Below are positions 1 to 13,900 of a stretch of DNA of 64,000 bases, in pieces (the stretch's first letter is position 1; the number at the start of each line of letters is the position of its first letter). Below the pieces are notes generated by a model, which had not been told where the DNA came from, searched no databases, and saw nothing but the letters and a program-made list of their open reading frames with translations. The DNA is taken from NCBI RefSeq assembly GCF_003086295.3, contig NC_092042.1:43274137-43338136 (forward strand). Reading direction: 5' to 3'. Source of the stretch: Arachis hypogaea. Lineage: Eukaryota; Streptophyta; Magnoliopsida; Fabales; Fabaceae. The translations under genes and the position numbers were made by a program.

Positions 1-382
1 CACAGTTACAGAATTCGTTAAAACATGTGCCAAACCTCTTCTTGAGTTCAGTTAGGTAGTCAGGACCTGGTTGGATGTCATTTGTTCTTCCTTTGCACAC
101 AGTGCATAACCATTTTTCTGGAGTTAAATTGTGAATTGGGGGACTTAAGCATTCTTGATGGACCAGTTTACCACAGCCGGAGCATGAAAGCAAATTATGC
201 CTTTCCTGCAATGAAAATTGCAAGTCCAACATCTCTAGAGTTAAGATTATTCAAAAAAGCTTTTTCATTAGAAAAATGAATGAATAAATAAATAAATTCA
301 AACGATACCTCCTCTAAGCTGCATAATTCACATGTCTGAAGCTCATCATAATCAGAGTCACTAGATTCAAGAGCAGAGGCAG
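1..382 (-). CDS. FGT1: FGT1-like exons 16-17: acidic linker and PHD finger, cut by window edge
   Basis: Exon 16 (382-309) gives an acidic SSDSDYDE stretch and the first Cys pair of the finger (CELC). Exon 17 (from 205) gives [14 protein letters not shown] and WLCTVC, completing a C4HC3 PHD pattern. The frame stays open to base 1, where the exon or gene leaves the window. The last 15 or so residues do not resemble the usual KKRYEAA helix, so a splice site could lie within them. Confidence 0.75.
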
Positions 383-3300
383 CTACACCAACCCAATAGT
401 CAAGTCAAATGAGGCCATGCAACAGATATTACAGTCATTATATTACCAGAACTTAAAGATATTCATCAGCATCTACATAAGAACTCCTCAAAACAGTGAT
501 TTTTCTATATATAAAACAATGTTCTTTAATTTACTTTATTATATTTTTTAGACTATATATAAACAATATTTACAGAAAGTAACCCAAACAGGTGAAACTA
601 ATTCTAGTATTGCACAATACAGAAACATTACAGATCCATTATATAATAGAGTTTAATTTTGATGCACAGATAGTATAAAACATTTTACACAATCATGCAT
701 TCTTTTGGATGACGATTTACATGGTCAATGTAAAAAGAAGTTATTTGTGCTAATGTGGCGTTATATGACTGAATGCACGTGTAAAACTACTTTACACTAA
801 TAGTGCATCAAAATTAAATTCTATCTAAAAATGACAGAAAACATACCACTCTCTTCACCTTCTGGTTCATAATCAGATTCATCCATTTCAGGATCAGTGT
901 CAGCTGCATCAATATAGTGGTAAAATCAAAGATGGAGGATCATGTGAGGTCAGAATGTGCTGAAGAAATGCATCACTACGGAGCTTCTCAGTCACCTAGC
1001 ATCCTTTAATTTTTTTAAATCTAATCATTACCAAAAAGAAGCCAAACTAGGAAAATTTTATTTTGTTAAAGACAATCTTGTGTGTAATTCTCTTCATACT
1101 TCGTTATAAAAGAACAGTACAACCTAGATTTGTGTAGCTTTTGGATAAGCTTCTCTAATTAAAAGCAAAGGCATCAAAAGATAATTATTTTTCTTTTAGA
1201 AGCTGCTTTTTATCACAAACATACAGTTTTTGAAGGCTTATCCAAAATCATACAGAGTTGTCAATCGATTATAAATCACAGTTGCATTGAAAACACATCA
1301 GTGTCTTCGATTGCGGTGCAGAATAAACTAAAAGGAATTACTACATATAACAGAAAATGTGGCACCTAAATGTTAGGTTTCCAAGTTAGTTCAAAGTAAC
1401 TAGAGAACTTAGTCTGACAACAAATAAAGATAGAAATAGATTCGTCAGAATCCCTAGACATTTGTGAGAATTTGGGTGACTTACTAGCATTTCGTAACAA
1501 TCTCATAAGTATATAAGAAAAACTAGTGCATGGTGAGTTCTAATTTGAGTTTTAAAAATAAACTGCTTCCTAGTTCTACCCAAGGAAAAAGGTTCCCTTG
1601 AACCTAAGTGGCAACAGCACTTTCTTTATGATGTAATTCTGTTTGTATTAATTTGTATACTCCACTACTGCACATTATTAATATTCATGGAATAAATTCT
1701 TAAAATGGGCAAGAAAACAAAGAATAAATTATATTAATAGATAGATATTTATTTCTTTTATTGAGAAAAGAAAACTTTATTTTATGATTGCTAATTGGCA
1801 CCCTTTATCACCCACCAAACGGCTATGACCAACTTACATAATGACAAAATAGTATGTGAAATGACTTGATACCAAAATCAGCACAAACAAAATAAGAAAA
1901 AGGATAGAAATGAAACACAATTCATTAAAATTTGCTTTGAGACACTCACTTTCAGATTCTTCGTAACTTTCAATATTACTAGAAGGATGCACCTTAGCTA
2001 TGTTCCTGCCCTTTACTTTTCCTGATACACAAGGACTCGTTGAGTGCCCCATCCCCTCGAGATCAAGCAATGCATCCTTTTCTATAATAGAACAGAAAAA
2101 AAAATTGATCAAATAAATGGAAAATATATTATACGTACAAGATGGAACTTGCAAAACAAGGCCCAAATATACCATGAAGTTCGGGGTTCTCTGGCAATGG
2201 AAAACAGTCATCTACAAATTTTTCCAGCAACCCTTCAGGCCCAGAAATGAAATCATCAAGTTCAAAACCCTATCAGGGAGAAAAAAAAAAAGAAAAAGAA
2301 AAACGAAGAATAAAAATCATGTCAAGTAGTGACATCAGAGAAAAACTGGTTTACATGGAGCGGCAACAGAATCCAAATACCCACGTATTTTGCCACAGCT
2401 CCTTCAGTCCTGGCTTCCCCAGTACTCTGCAGTCCTATAACTACACACTTATCTTCCATCAATGCTTGCTTCACTAGTCTCACAGTAGCAGGTACTTTAG
2501 CGGACAAACACATGTGTCTAAAGAAACGCTGCAGCATTGCATTGAAATGTGACAAATAAAACAAAACAAACAAAATATTAGCATCAATGAGATATCAAAA
2601 CTGAGATTGTCATTAAGCACCAATCCTTACCTGGTGGCATGACCAGTATAATCTCCACAGTGTACGTGAATCAAATTTCACATTTAAAAAGGCATTGGAA
2701 GTTGTAGACAGTAAATCCACACGCAGTTCCAACCAAAATTTTGCAGCTTTTTCATATATGTCCTAAGAAATTTGATAAGATCAATTACATAATCAACTGA
2801 CAATATTCAAATCAGAAAATAATTGTGAAACTAAACCATAATAAATAGAACTACTTTTTAAATAATGTGCAGGTGATGACTGATGCCCATATATCTTTAA
2901 TTCTTTATTATGTATACAAGGCAGTTCTTCTCTTCTACCACAGAGATGTAAAATTCACAACTTATGTCTAAAGGTTCAATGAAAAATACATCGTTTCTCA
3001 ATTCCACATTTTTGGAAGAATAAAGGTCCTATAACTGGTGCGAGATTAACAGAAGAGGAGGACGAGAACTCCTACTTAGAAAAGAACCATACAAAACAGA
3101 ATGTAGAGCCTACCAGTTGTTAGAAATAAGAGACTAAACTGGAAAAAGGATTTGTATATTATTGAATGTATTCAAGTTTTCTATTCAACTTGTCTAGAAT
3201 GATACAATATAGAAGGGTATTTATAGGTGCTAAGAGAATCGTAAAAATAAAGACGTAATATCCTATAATAAATATCCAGATATGCTAATTGATCCTAATT

Positions 3301-6300
3301 ATATTCTAACATCCCCCCTCAAACTCAAGTTGACAACTTGAGTTTGAAACATATTTAAAATAATGAAATAAAAAAAATGCATAAACTAATAGAACAGATG
3401 CAGACAGAACTGCTGGAAGAAAGCGCAGATGGAACTGTCGCTGTCGGAAGTTAGCGCAGATGGAACTGCCGTGGGTGCAGACGGAACTGTCGAAAGGAAG
3501 CGCAGATGGAACTGCGCTGTCTGAAGGAACTAGGAAGTGCAGACGGAACTGCCGAAAAGAAGCGCAGATAGAACTGCCGGTGTCTGAAGGAACTAGGAAG
3601 TGCAGACAGAACTGCCGCTTGTTGGAACGAAGCGCAGATGGAACTGCCGCTGTCTGAAGGAACCAGGAAGTGCAGACGGAACTGCCAAAAGGAAGCGCAG
3701 ATAGAACTGCCGCTGTCTGAAGGAACTAGGAAGTGCAGACAGAACTGCCGCTTGTCGGAACGAAGCGTCCAGACGGAACTGCGGGAAAGAAACGCAAACG
3801 AAACTGCCACAAGAAAACACTGACGAAACCCAGGGAAAGAAACGCAGATGAAACTGTCACAAGAAAACACTGACGAAACCCAGACGGAACTGCCACCAGA
3901 GAACGCAGACGGAACTGCCACAAGGAAACATAGACGAAACGTAGATGGAATTGCCACGAGAAAAACGCAGACGAAACTGCCACGAGAAAAACGCAGACAG
4001 AACTGCCACGAGAGAACGCAGACGAAACTGCCACGAGAGGACCCAAACATGAGAGAACGCAAACGAAATTGCCACAAGAGAACGCAGACGGAACTGCCGA
4101 AAGAGAGCAAAAACTATATGATTTCTTCATGAGAATAGGTAAGCAGCGGATGACAGTGGTACTCAAAATAGGCTAGTCGGTAAGGTGAACGAGCATCAAA
4201 GGAGTGACAAAAGGGAAAGAATAATAACATCGAAAAAAAAGTGCAAAAACCACAGTGATTTCACCGCAAGGAAAACAACCTATCCTCTTCAAAGAGGATA
4301 CCATGGTAGAAACAAGAGACTAAACAGGGAAAAAGATTTGTATATTATTGAGTGTATTCAAGTTTTCTATTCAACTTGTCTAGAACGATACAATATAGAA
4401 GGATATTTAATTATTTATAAGTGCTAAGAGAATCGTAATAATAAAGACGTAATATCCTATAATAAATATCCAGATATGCTAATTGATCCTAATTGATTCT
4501 AATTATATTCTAACACCAATCAAAATGTGCAGAATTAAAAAAAAAAATCACATTTTAAGTTCAAGATACTGAAAAGTGAAAACATATGGCATTTCAAGCT
4601 GTGAATGTCCAGATAAACATATGGACAGTGCATGAGATTGATATTTTCTAGTAGAAATAAACAACATATCATATTCGATTAAAGAGAGAGAGATTGATTT
4701 CTAAGAAACTGTAATCTGTTATGAGAGCTAGCAGCAAGCTAATCCTAGCAAGCACAGCAGTCTCTATTCTAGTTTCTATTCTCTTAAGCTATCTTACTAG
4801 CTTACTCTATCGTCGCAGATAATAGTTCAGCTTATGCAGTGACTCATACCATCATCTTATCCTCTAATGGTGCTTCAATAACTTCAAAGTCAGCACCCTT
4901 GTAGCTAAGGGTCCGACATAAATACATTCCCCTGAAATATAAAGATTAAGAATATATATTACATGCATACATGTGCATAAGGCTGCAGTGGGCGCATATG
5001 TGAAAATAATATAACCTTGCTTTCATGTCCATGGCAACTAGTTCTAGAGCTCCTACACCCCCTTTGTCAAGTGCACCTGGATGTATATACCATGAGAATG
5101 ATAAAAAGATTAGGGGGTCTGAGCCAACATACATGAATTAATCAAACAGGTACATAGACAAACATTGAAACTAAGCAATTCCAAAGCTGTTCCAAACAAA
5201 GCAGCAATGGGAATTTAAACAACCAAAAATAAATAAATTATCTAGCACAAAAAAGGATACAAAGAGAAGCCATTACCACTATTTTGCACAAATTTCCACA
5301 TGAGAATGAGTATATTTATAGTCTAGGAATAATAAAATTAAAAATATTATATGTTTTGCTATATGATACAACAAATACAAACTAAGCAATCTTTAATGTA
5401 TGTTAGAATGGCCAAGATTACGTGAACGATTAGACAACAGAATTTCCTTCTGAAAAGAGTACAACAGCTAATAAATACAAGAGACTGGGTAAAACTAAAA
5501 CATATCCATGAAAGGGAGGACAGAGAGTATATAAAGAAGTAGCTATAATAGATATTTCAAAAAAAAAAAGATATAAACTCTACCTAAAAATTCCTTGAAA
5601 TCACAGAAAGAAGTTCCATCACCCCAAAGGCCAAGTCGAACCATATAAGCCATGTTGCGAGGTTCAGATGCACCAGTGGCAGAACAATAAACAACACGAG
5701 CTTCGGGTAGTTGAGACTATCAAATCAAATCAGATTACGAAAGCTTAGTAGAAAATATAGTAATTCATCTCTCATCATTACAAAATGAAAATTTTACAAC
5801 ATTGAAGACAGAGAAACACAGCAACAGACATTGAAGACAGAGAAACAGAGATGAACCAAGACTGTGGAAGAGCTTTTCTATAAATTCAAGTTAGTAGGAA
5901 ATGTTTAAAAATCACTTTGATTATGAAAAGACACACAGAACACTTCATACATTACTAGCAAATTTTACATAAACCTCATATTACTACTTCTTTGTACAAA
6001 CAAGAAAGAGAAATAATTATTATACAAGACTTTGACCCTGTAACCCTACTTGTTTTTACTAGCAAAACCGATAATAACATTTTGCTAAATATAATCCCCA
6101 CAATATTTTGATTATAACACCTAAGTACCTAGAAGTCTAGAACATGAAATGCATACATGTCACCTTTCTAAGACAATCATGCCATAACAGGATAGCTCTT
6201 CTAGTTGGTAGTTTCAGTCATCACTTCTAGTTTCATAACAAAATTCTTGCAACACATTTCAACTTTTATAGACAAAAATATGGGCTAATTGTTTTTGACA

Positions 6301-7888
6301 GACTAATATGTTAAGCCCTACTCTACGGGACCAAAATATCTATCTATTTTGCTACTAACAAAGGGCTTGAGGCAAAATAAACTGCCATTTGGTCACTTTT
6401 TAATCCTCAAACTACCGTTCTGCACACTACTATGTCAACCAGCATATCTAACGCTTCACCTAACATCCTCCATGTTCTCCTTTTGGCAGTTTTACAAAAA
6501 AATCTCCTCCCTTCTCATCCTAGTACAAACGCAAACACACATCCCTTCTTATAAGTCTTACCTCATTCATGAAAAAACTATCATCCAACCTATAACCAAT
6601 TGAATTGAAATTATTTTGTAATGTGCATATTTTTATTGATGAATAGTAATTGAATAATTACTAATATAAATTTCTCAAAATTATGTTTACTTAACTTTAA
6701 TTATAAATTCAACAATAAAAAAACGGTTAAGCCACTAGTTATCATAATTTTTGCGCAAGACAATAACCAAGGCCATGTTTAAGTATGGGAAAACCCCAAC
6801 AAGCCTAGCCTTATACACAACATACCAACATTACGTATAATGTGACACAACATGAAATACTCTAGCATCTAACACTCCCCACAAGCTGCATAATAAAAAT
6901 TAAATAAACAAAATAAAGTAAACTAGATAAGACCCGCGCATTTGAGCTAAATTAATTATATTATATAGTATAAATTTAAAATGCTATATATACTGCTTAG
7001 GAATATATTAGATCATATGTAAATTAATATTAAACTTAGAAGTTAATTTATAAAAAATATTGTACAATACATTTATTAATTTGCCAATTTATCTATGATT
7101 TAATAATATTATTACCCACAAAAAAGAAATACAAAGAAAAATATACAGTTAAATATAGATAATAATTGTGCTTAGCCGTTACTTTGTAATTCAATTGAAT
7201 AATAATATGAATTAAATTTAAATGATTAGAAATTTAAAATTTTGTTTAGTAGAATATAAAAATTAATTTAAATTTTATAACAATTGATGATAAATGACAA
7301 TTTAAAATAAAAAATTAATTCAAAATTTAAGATTATAAAAAATAAAATTATACATAAATCAAACTATAAGTAATAATAACATTCAATTGAAATTTATTCA
7401 TCTAATATATAGGCAACAAAAACAATATATAACTTATGAATTCAATTAGAAATAGAAAAACTAATGAATACAATCACACAATCACCTAATACATACGTTT
7501 AGCAAATTTAAAAAAAAAACTATGATCATTAACCAAATTCTAGTTGTGTGAAAAATTCGCAAGCATGGAAAGGGGAGAAAGAGAAAGAGGTACGAAATTA
7601 TGTTAGAGGAGATAAAGAAAATGTATAAAGTGAATGTTGATTTATGGAAAAAGTTTGGTAACAAAAAATTTTCAGCCATAATTAGCTAAGTTTCTATAAT
7701 TTACTTCATTTATATCACTTAATAACAGTTTTATTTTTTATCTAACTCTCTTATCATTCCACTTATCATATTCTTATCAATTCTACTTATTAATGATATT
7801 AATTATAATATCATATTCCTTAGTCATTCTTATAATCAATACTTAATATTCCTTTTATAATTTAATTTTTATATTTAAGAATACATTA

Positions 7889-7934
<46 letters not shown>

Positions 7935-10900
7935 GACGGTAATGATAATATACATTATTGAGTTAATTAAACTTGATTCTTTGTTTCCTTTAAGGCATTT
8001 AATATCAATCAATGAAAATACGAAAAAATCATTAATTCTTTGTTTCCGTTAAAGAATTTACTTGCAGTTGATTCTTTGTAATATATACCTTCTATTAATT
8101 TAATTATGATCATTCAAAAATGATGACTCTAATACCATTGCAAGCAAAATAGTGTACAAGTCAAAAAATTTTACAAGAAGTCGCGTTTATCGTTGCAAAT
8201 AGTATGACATTTGAATTCGACCTTAATACGGTACCTATAGTAGAAGGTGCTGATGAAAAATTTGAACAAACAAACTCACCCGACGAAAATGTTGTTAGTC
8301 AACAAATTCTCGAGAATATGAAAAATCACACTAGCTTTGATAAGGTATGGTAATAAACTGATTTAATTTTTTTTTGTGCTTTTATGTGCATTTATAATTA
8401 TATTGTATACTAACTAAGTTCATACACATAATATTCATACATACATATAAATAACATCCATAATTACATGCAACTAACATCTAAAAATTAAATTCATGTT
8501 TATTAGATATTATATCCATACACATATCAATTTTTAGTTATTGCATATGTAAATATAAAGTTAACACAGATGTTTTTTAAATTTTATCATAATTGATTTT
8601 AAAAAAATATCAAATTCTTAAATTAATTTATTCAATTGATAAATTTACACATAACATCTATAAATTCATACATATAGCATCCATAATTTCATGTTAATAA
8701 CATCTATAATTTGTATTCATAATACTTATAATTTCATACCTATAATGTTTATAATTAATAAATTTGTATAATTAATATTAACAAATTTTAAACTATACGT
8801 CTTATTGTATTTTTCAAATTATCTCATATGTACACTAATAGACTATGATTTTAATTATTTTAATATGACAAGTTAATAATTATTTTTAAAAAATTATTTT
8901 TTAATTTTTGTTTATATTTTATTTTTTATATTTTAATAGTTTATATGTAAAATATAAGTTGTATAGTAGAAGTTGTTAAAACTTTTTAATTTAATTTCTA
9001 TATTTTTTGTAGAGAATTATTGCATTTTAATGGATAATAATATGATTGAGAGATGTTAGGTATTTGATTTGGAAGAAACTGAAATTAATTTTGGAAAGAC
9101 ATTAATGACTCCAAACATGTAGCAAAATAGTAGGTGATAAGGAGGATAAGTAATAACGAGCATAAGTGATAAGGTGGTATATGTCACTTGCTTATCAAGA
9201 AAATGAAAATTTTTATGTAATATTTTTATATTATAATTATTTTTTGGCTACCTAGCATCACCCTTGATTTATCTAATAAATATTATTAATGTTTTGATAA
9301 TTAAAAACGATATTCAATTAAGGAAAAAGAAGTTATATATAGGCAACAAAGACACTACATAACTCATGAATACAATTACACAATTATGTAATACATACAT
9401 TTAGCAAATTAAAAAATAAAAACTATGGTCATCAACCAAATTTCAATTGTGCAAAAAATTAGTAAGAATGGAGAGAGAGAAGGAGAAAGAGAAAGGTATG
9501 AAATTATGTGAGAGGAGATAAAGAAAATGTATGAAATGAATATTGATTTATATAGTAAACATAAAAATGAGTAATGAGTATAAGAAGAGAAGAGAATGAA
9601 TTAAATTTTAAATACATTTATACCTATTAAAAAGAATTAACATTAACATTGAAAACAATAGTATAACCTACATAAAAATAAAGGGTAAGAAAATATGTAA
9701 AGTTAAGGTTAAAAAAAATCTTCTAATATTATATAAAGATAGGTTATTATGAGGAGATAAAAATACAATAAAAATCCTATGACATAATGCAAGGATAGAA
9801 GAATTGTGCTCAAGTTGTATGAATTAGCCACATAAGCTGGAGTGGTATAATAGTATAAACCTAGAAGACTAACAAGAAATCTAGAAACTATCTTTAGCTT
9901 TCTTTTAATATATTACTAATAGATTACCAAAAGAGAAAGGGCTACCCGGTGCACAAGAATCATAAAAACATAAATATCTCTAGGTTCCATAAATTATAGA
10001 ACGAGATTGCTTACCATGCATTGAAAAGGTAAAGAGATGTAGAGAGGCAAGCAGAAAATGAAACAAGGATGAGGTTTACAAATCAAAAAACAAGAAAAAG
10101 AAGTATACAAAAATAAATTTAGGTTTTCTAACGGCTACAATAATTTGTATAGGTCTTATCTTCATCACTATGGGCTTATGCAAAAAAATATGTCAGTGTA
10201 TACATGAAATACTATGATTTATATTATCTTTCTTTATCAATTATCAGGCAGCTCCTAGTTTATGAATTGTGGAATTTTCAGTTAGGTTAACCTTCTTTCC
10301 CCTGAAATATATATATACTTTTGTGGCTCACTGTAGAATTACTAGTCACAATAATATAAAACACGATATCAGAAATTGCCGTACTAATCCAAGCATTATT
10401 AGAGCATTAAGCAAAAACCTGTATATCAAGCACTGCTTTGCCAGTTTGTGTTGGCTGCATACCACCTTTAGCTTCCGGCATCAAGTTTTTCGCTTTGTGA
10501 CACTATAATTAAACAGATCATTCTTAGCAACAGAAAGTTACACCAAACACAAAAAATACTACAAGAAATACTCATCACTACCAAATATCATATGAAATCG
10601 AACAACAAAATTGACAGTTTTCACTTGGAAGAAAATAATTCAATTACTTCCAACCTCATCGAATATTATAAGACCATCAAACTTTGGCCCACACCACTGC
10701 ACAAGTTGTTTGAGACGAGATTGACCCTTATCAGAGGATGCTATGAGGCTACTGTAAGTTGAGAAAACAACCCCATCCTTGACTCCAACAGACTTCGAAG
10801 AAAGCTTAGAATAAGGCAGTTTGTTCAAAGCATGCACTAGGTCCAGCGAAAAAAGGAAGACAGTTAAATGTATATTGCATAATAACTTTTTAAATAGTGA

Positions 10901-13900
10901 TTAAACAATAACACCCTGTTTGTAACGAAACCTTAATAAATAAATAAATATAATGCTATAAACGTCTAAAAGGAATTTCAAGAAAATAAATGTAGCTTGA
11001 GAGTCAGCAAGCAAAATACAAGGTGAGGCTCTATAATTCATATCAAAAGTGTACCCAAGACCTACATTATTTTGTGATTACCCAAGGCAATCTAATCAGA
11101 ACCAGATAATCCTTTTAACATATGATTTTTGTTCGATAAAAAGCATAACTACTGTTTCAGATCTACGTCAACAATCAGGAGATAAATAAATATTTGTGGA
11201 GTTCCTAATTTGAAATATATCACTAGTTGGGATTTTCTCTTCTCCTTTAGTTATCTGCATTTTGGGTTTTGGAGGATTCCTATCCCCATCTGTCAGTCTC
11301 TTATAAGAACCATCTATGCTGACATTAGTTATATCTACACCATAAAAGCTAGCATGTAATAGAACTTTAGCTAAATAATATACCTTTAACACAAGTTGCA
11401 CCCATATCATCCAAGTCTCTTCTGGCATCAAACTTCAAGTCTGAACCAACAGAAATCCATCTACATGATCATGGAAACATAAAGGGGCGATTTAAAAATA
11501 TCCCAGTATGCAAGTTCATACTACGGAAAAAAAGGGTTACAAGCATATATAAGCAAGCATCAAAATCGTGAATTATACTCCCTTAACTACAAATATAAGT
11601 CACTTTTGACAAAAACATGCATATTAAGAAATCACTAACTTCAAAAACATTTGAAGTGTTTGGAGTAACTAAATTAAACATATGTAAAAGATGCTCTCAC
11701 CCTTTATTAAATACTTATTGCACATATAATTAATGAAAAAGGTATAACTAGGGGAAAAAAGATATTAAAACATCCTTAAACTAATCAAATGACAAGCATT
11801 CGTGGACAAACTTTTTGACAAAAAGTTGCTTATATTTCAGGATCGAGAGACTAGTTAATTTCAATATAGATGCATGACTGTATGTTCAGAGAGCAATCTG
11901 AACTTACAACGCCTTTTCCCGTCCTTGCTGCCAGTTCTCCCAAATAAGCCCAGCAACTGAGCGGCCCTTACCAACACCAGCTCCATCCCCAATAAAAAAT
12001 CCTGCCCTTGTGCCGTCTGGAAGGTGTAGAAGATGCCTCTGTTGAGGAAAAGAGCATCATAGACAAGAAGCCAAACCATCATTATTTGTTATCAATAAAT
12101 GTCAAAGAAAAAACGACAAACCTGACAAGCATAGACCAATGTCTCTATCTGCAGGCATGACAAAGCCTTTGAACTTTCCAAATAATCTTTAAGTATTGGA
12201 TCATAAGTAGGTTCAGGTGACTGCACTGCAGACAAGGAAGAAGTCTCAACAACAGGATCTGGGTGCGGAGGTCCCATAGATACTTTTGCTGGCCGCTGAA
12301 TAATGAGAAACGTGAAAAGTTTGAGCAGCCAATTGTGTTTCCAAGGCTTGAAATGGATAGTTAATATCTATTTGCTAATTTGGTTAACATAAAAAAATAT
12401 AAATGATAAAGAAACACCGGTGTTCAATGGAGAGGATCTTTAACTCACATAATCTGTAAATGTTTCTCCTGCTGTTCCGCCTTCATCTTCATCACGTTCA
12501 ACCTCAACCGCTAGCTGTTATTAGTTTAATGTTGATTTAAAATATTGAGATAAAAAAAATTCCCTGTTTCCAATAGATGACATTGAGCAGAGTTTATTTT
12601 GTCTCCTCTATATCCCTTTCTGTGCTAGACTGCTAGACTCATCAACTCAACAAATATTAACGTCACTCAAATAAATTCAAGATAAAGTCACAACCATTCT
12701 AAAAACCACATCCACAAAAGCATGCTTATTTAGAAAAGGAAAATTTTCTAATAAAACGCTTGGACAAAAAGTAGGGTTGATTTTTCGGCTAATTCTTTTT
12801 ATATGAAAAAAAATTGTGTGTAATTCATCATCATGGATTGGTGTGTTTTTCTTGAATATGGATTAATTTTTTTTTTAATTTTGAGTAACAGATCGGACCA
12901 TCAGATTTGAGGAGTAAAAAAATCTAAATCTGACTCAAATTTGTATTTTTTTTAAAAAAATTTAAACCACAAATCTGACTCTCAGTTTTGTGGTTATCAA
13001 CAAAAAAAAATTAAAACACCACAAATCTGACCATCAGATTTGTGATATCCATATAAAGTTTTTACCTTATTTAAAAACACCACCTTCTACTCCATATTAA
13101 AAATACAAAGCGTGATTTTTCAACTAGAAATTTAGGAGGAAGAAATTATTATAAAAAATAATATAAAAATACAAAAAATTATTATACACGATGTTCCATA
13201 AATGGTGATAATATTTTGTTTTCTGGTGAAATATTTAATTTAAAACAATACATGAAAAATCACCTTTTACTCTTTTTTTTCCCGATAAAATAAAACTTTT
13301 TAATTTTTTTTAACAGATAAAAAAATAAAATAAAACTTTTATTTTTAATTTTATGAGTGAAACTAATAAAAAATTAAAAAATATATTAAAAAATTAAAAA
13401 TCACACTTCCTTCCATTGTTAAAAAAATTAAGAAGATCCATCGCCTGTTAAATCAACGTCAAATCAATCAAACTAGCTTCTTTCCTTTTTTATTTAAAAT
13501 GAGATTTTATAATAATAAACAGAAGCTTTCGGAATAAAAATAAAATACACCTCATTGATTTCTTCGGTCTCGACGGGGTTCTCAACACCACACTTAGGGC
13601 AAGCGAACTTCGTGAGACTAGCTGGAACGGAAAAAACCTCTTTGCAGCATCTGCATGGAACCTCAACCTTACTTGAACCAGAGCCGCCATTCTGCTTCTT
13701 GCGTAGCTTGCTAGTCTCCGTGGCGTGTTTCCGCTTCTTCGCAGCCGCTCCAGCCGGCGGTACTGGTGGTTGCGATTGTGGCGGTGATACTGATGGTGGT
13801 GGAAGAGGTGGTAATGGCATCGGCGGCAACCGCTGCGGCATTTGGCAAGCAGGGCAAACGAACTCCACGACGTTCATCGACGTGGTCAGTGGCGTGCTGC

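Larger units (their letters stand above)
3118..4515 (-). mobile_element. Pol-less LTR element (TRIM/LARD type) inside intron 10
   Basis: Two direct LTRs of about 0.2 kb (3118-3311 and 4304-4515) start TG and end CA on both strands and frame 1.0 kb of internal DNA with no gag or pol. Orientation is minus. Read on that strand, a purine tract GAGTTTGAGGGGGGA touches the 3' LTR, a TATAAATA box lies inside the LTR, and the 5' LTR is followed directly by TGGTATC, the start of an initiator-Met tRNA primer site. Flanks CCAGT (3113-3117) and CCAAT (4516-4520) look like a 5-bp target duplication with one mismatch. It lies in the sense direction of the host gene. Confidence 0.8.
5717..10418 (-). other. 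Large AT-rich intron 7 of the FGT1-like gene
   Basis: 4.7 kb between exon 8 and exon 7 with no host exon. It contains a two-copy direct repeat (about 7405-7650 and 9336-9555), a TAA microsatellite and one short open frame at 8204. The composition suggests decayed transposon DNA, but no paired terminal repeats with a target duplication were found. Confidence 0.6.

Noticed and set aside
3451..4166. Long Cys/Ser/Arg-rich open frames on both strands
   Set aside because: They are translations of the minisatellite; all frames stay open because the unit lacks stops. No start context or family resemblance.
10640..10837. Stand-alone 65-aa ORF
   Set aside because: It is exon 6 of the FGT1-like gene read through the splice donor; the true frame continues in exon 7.
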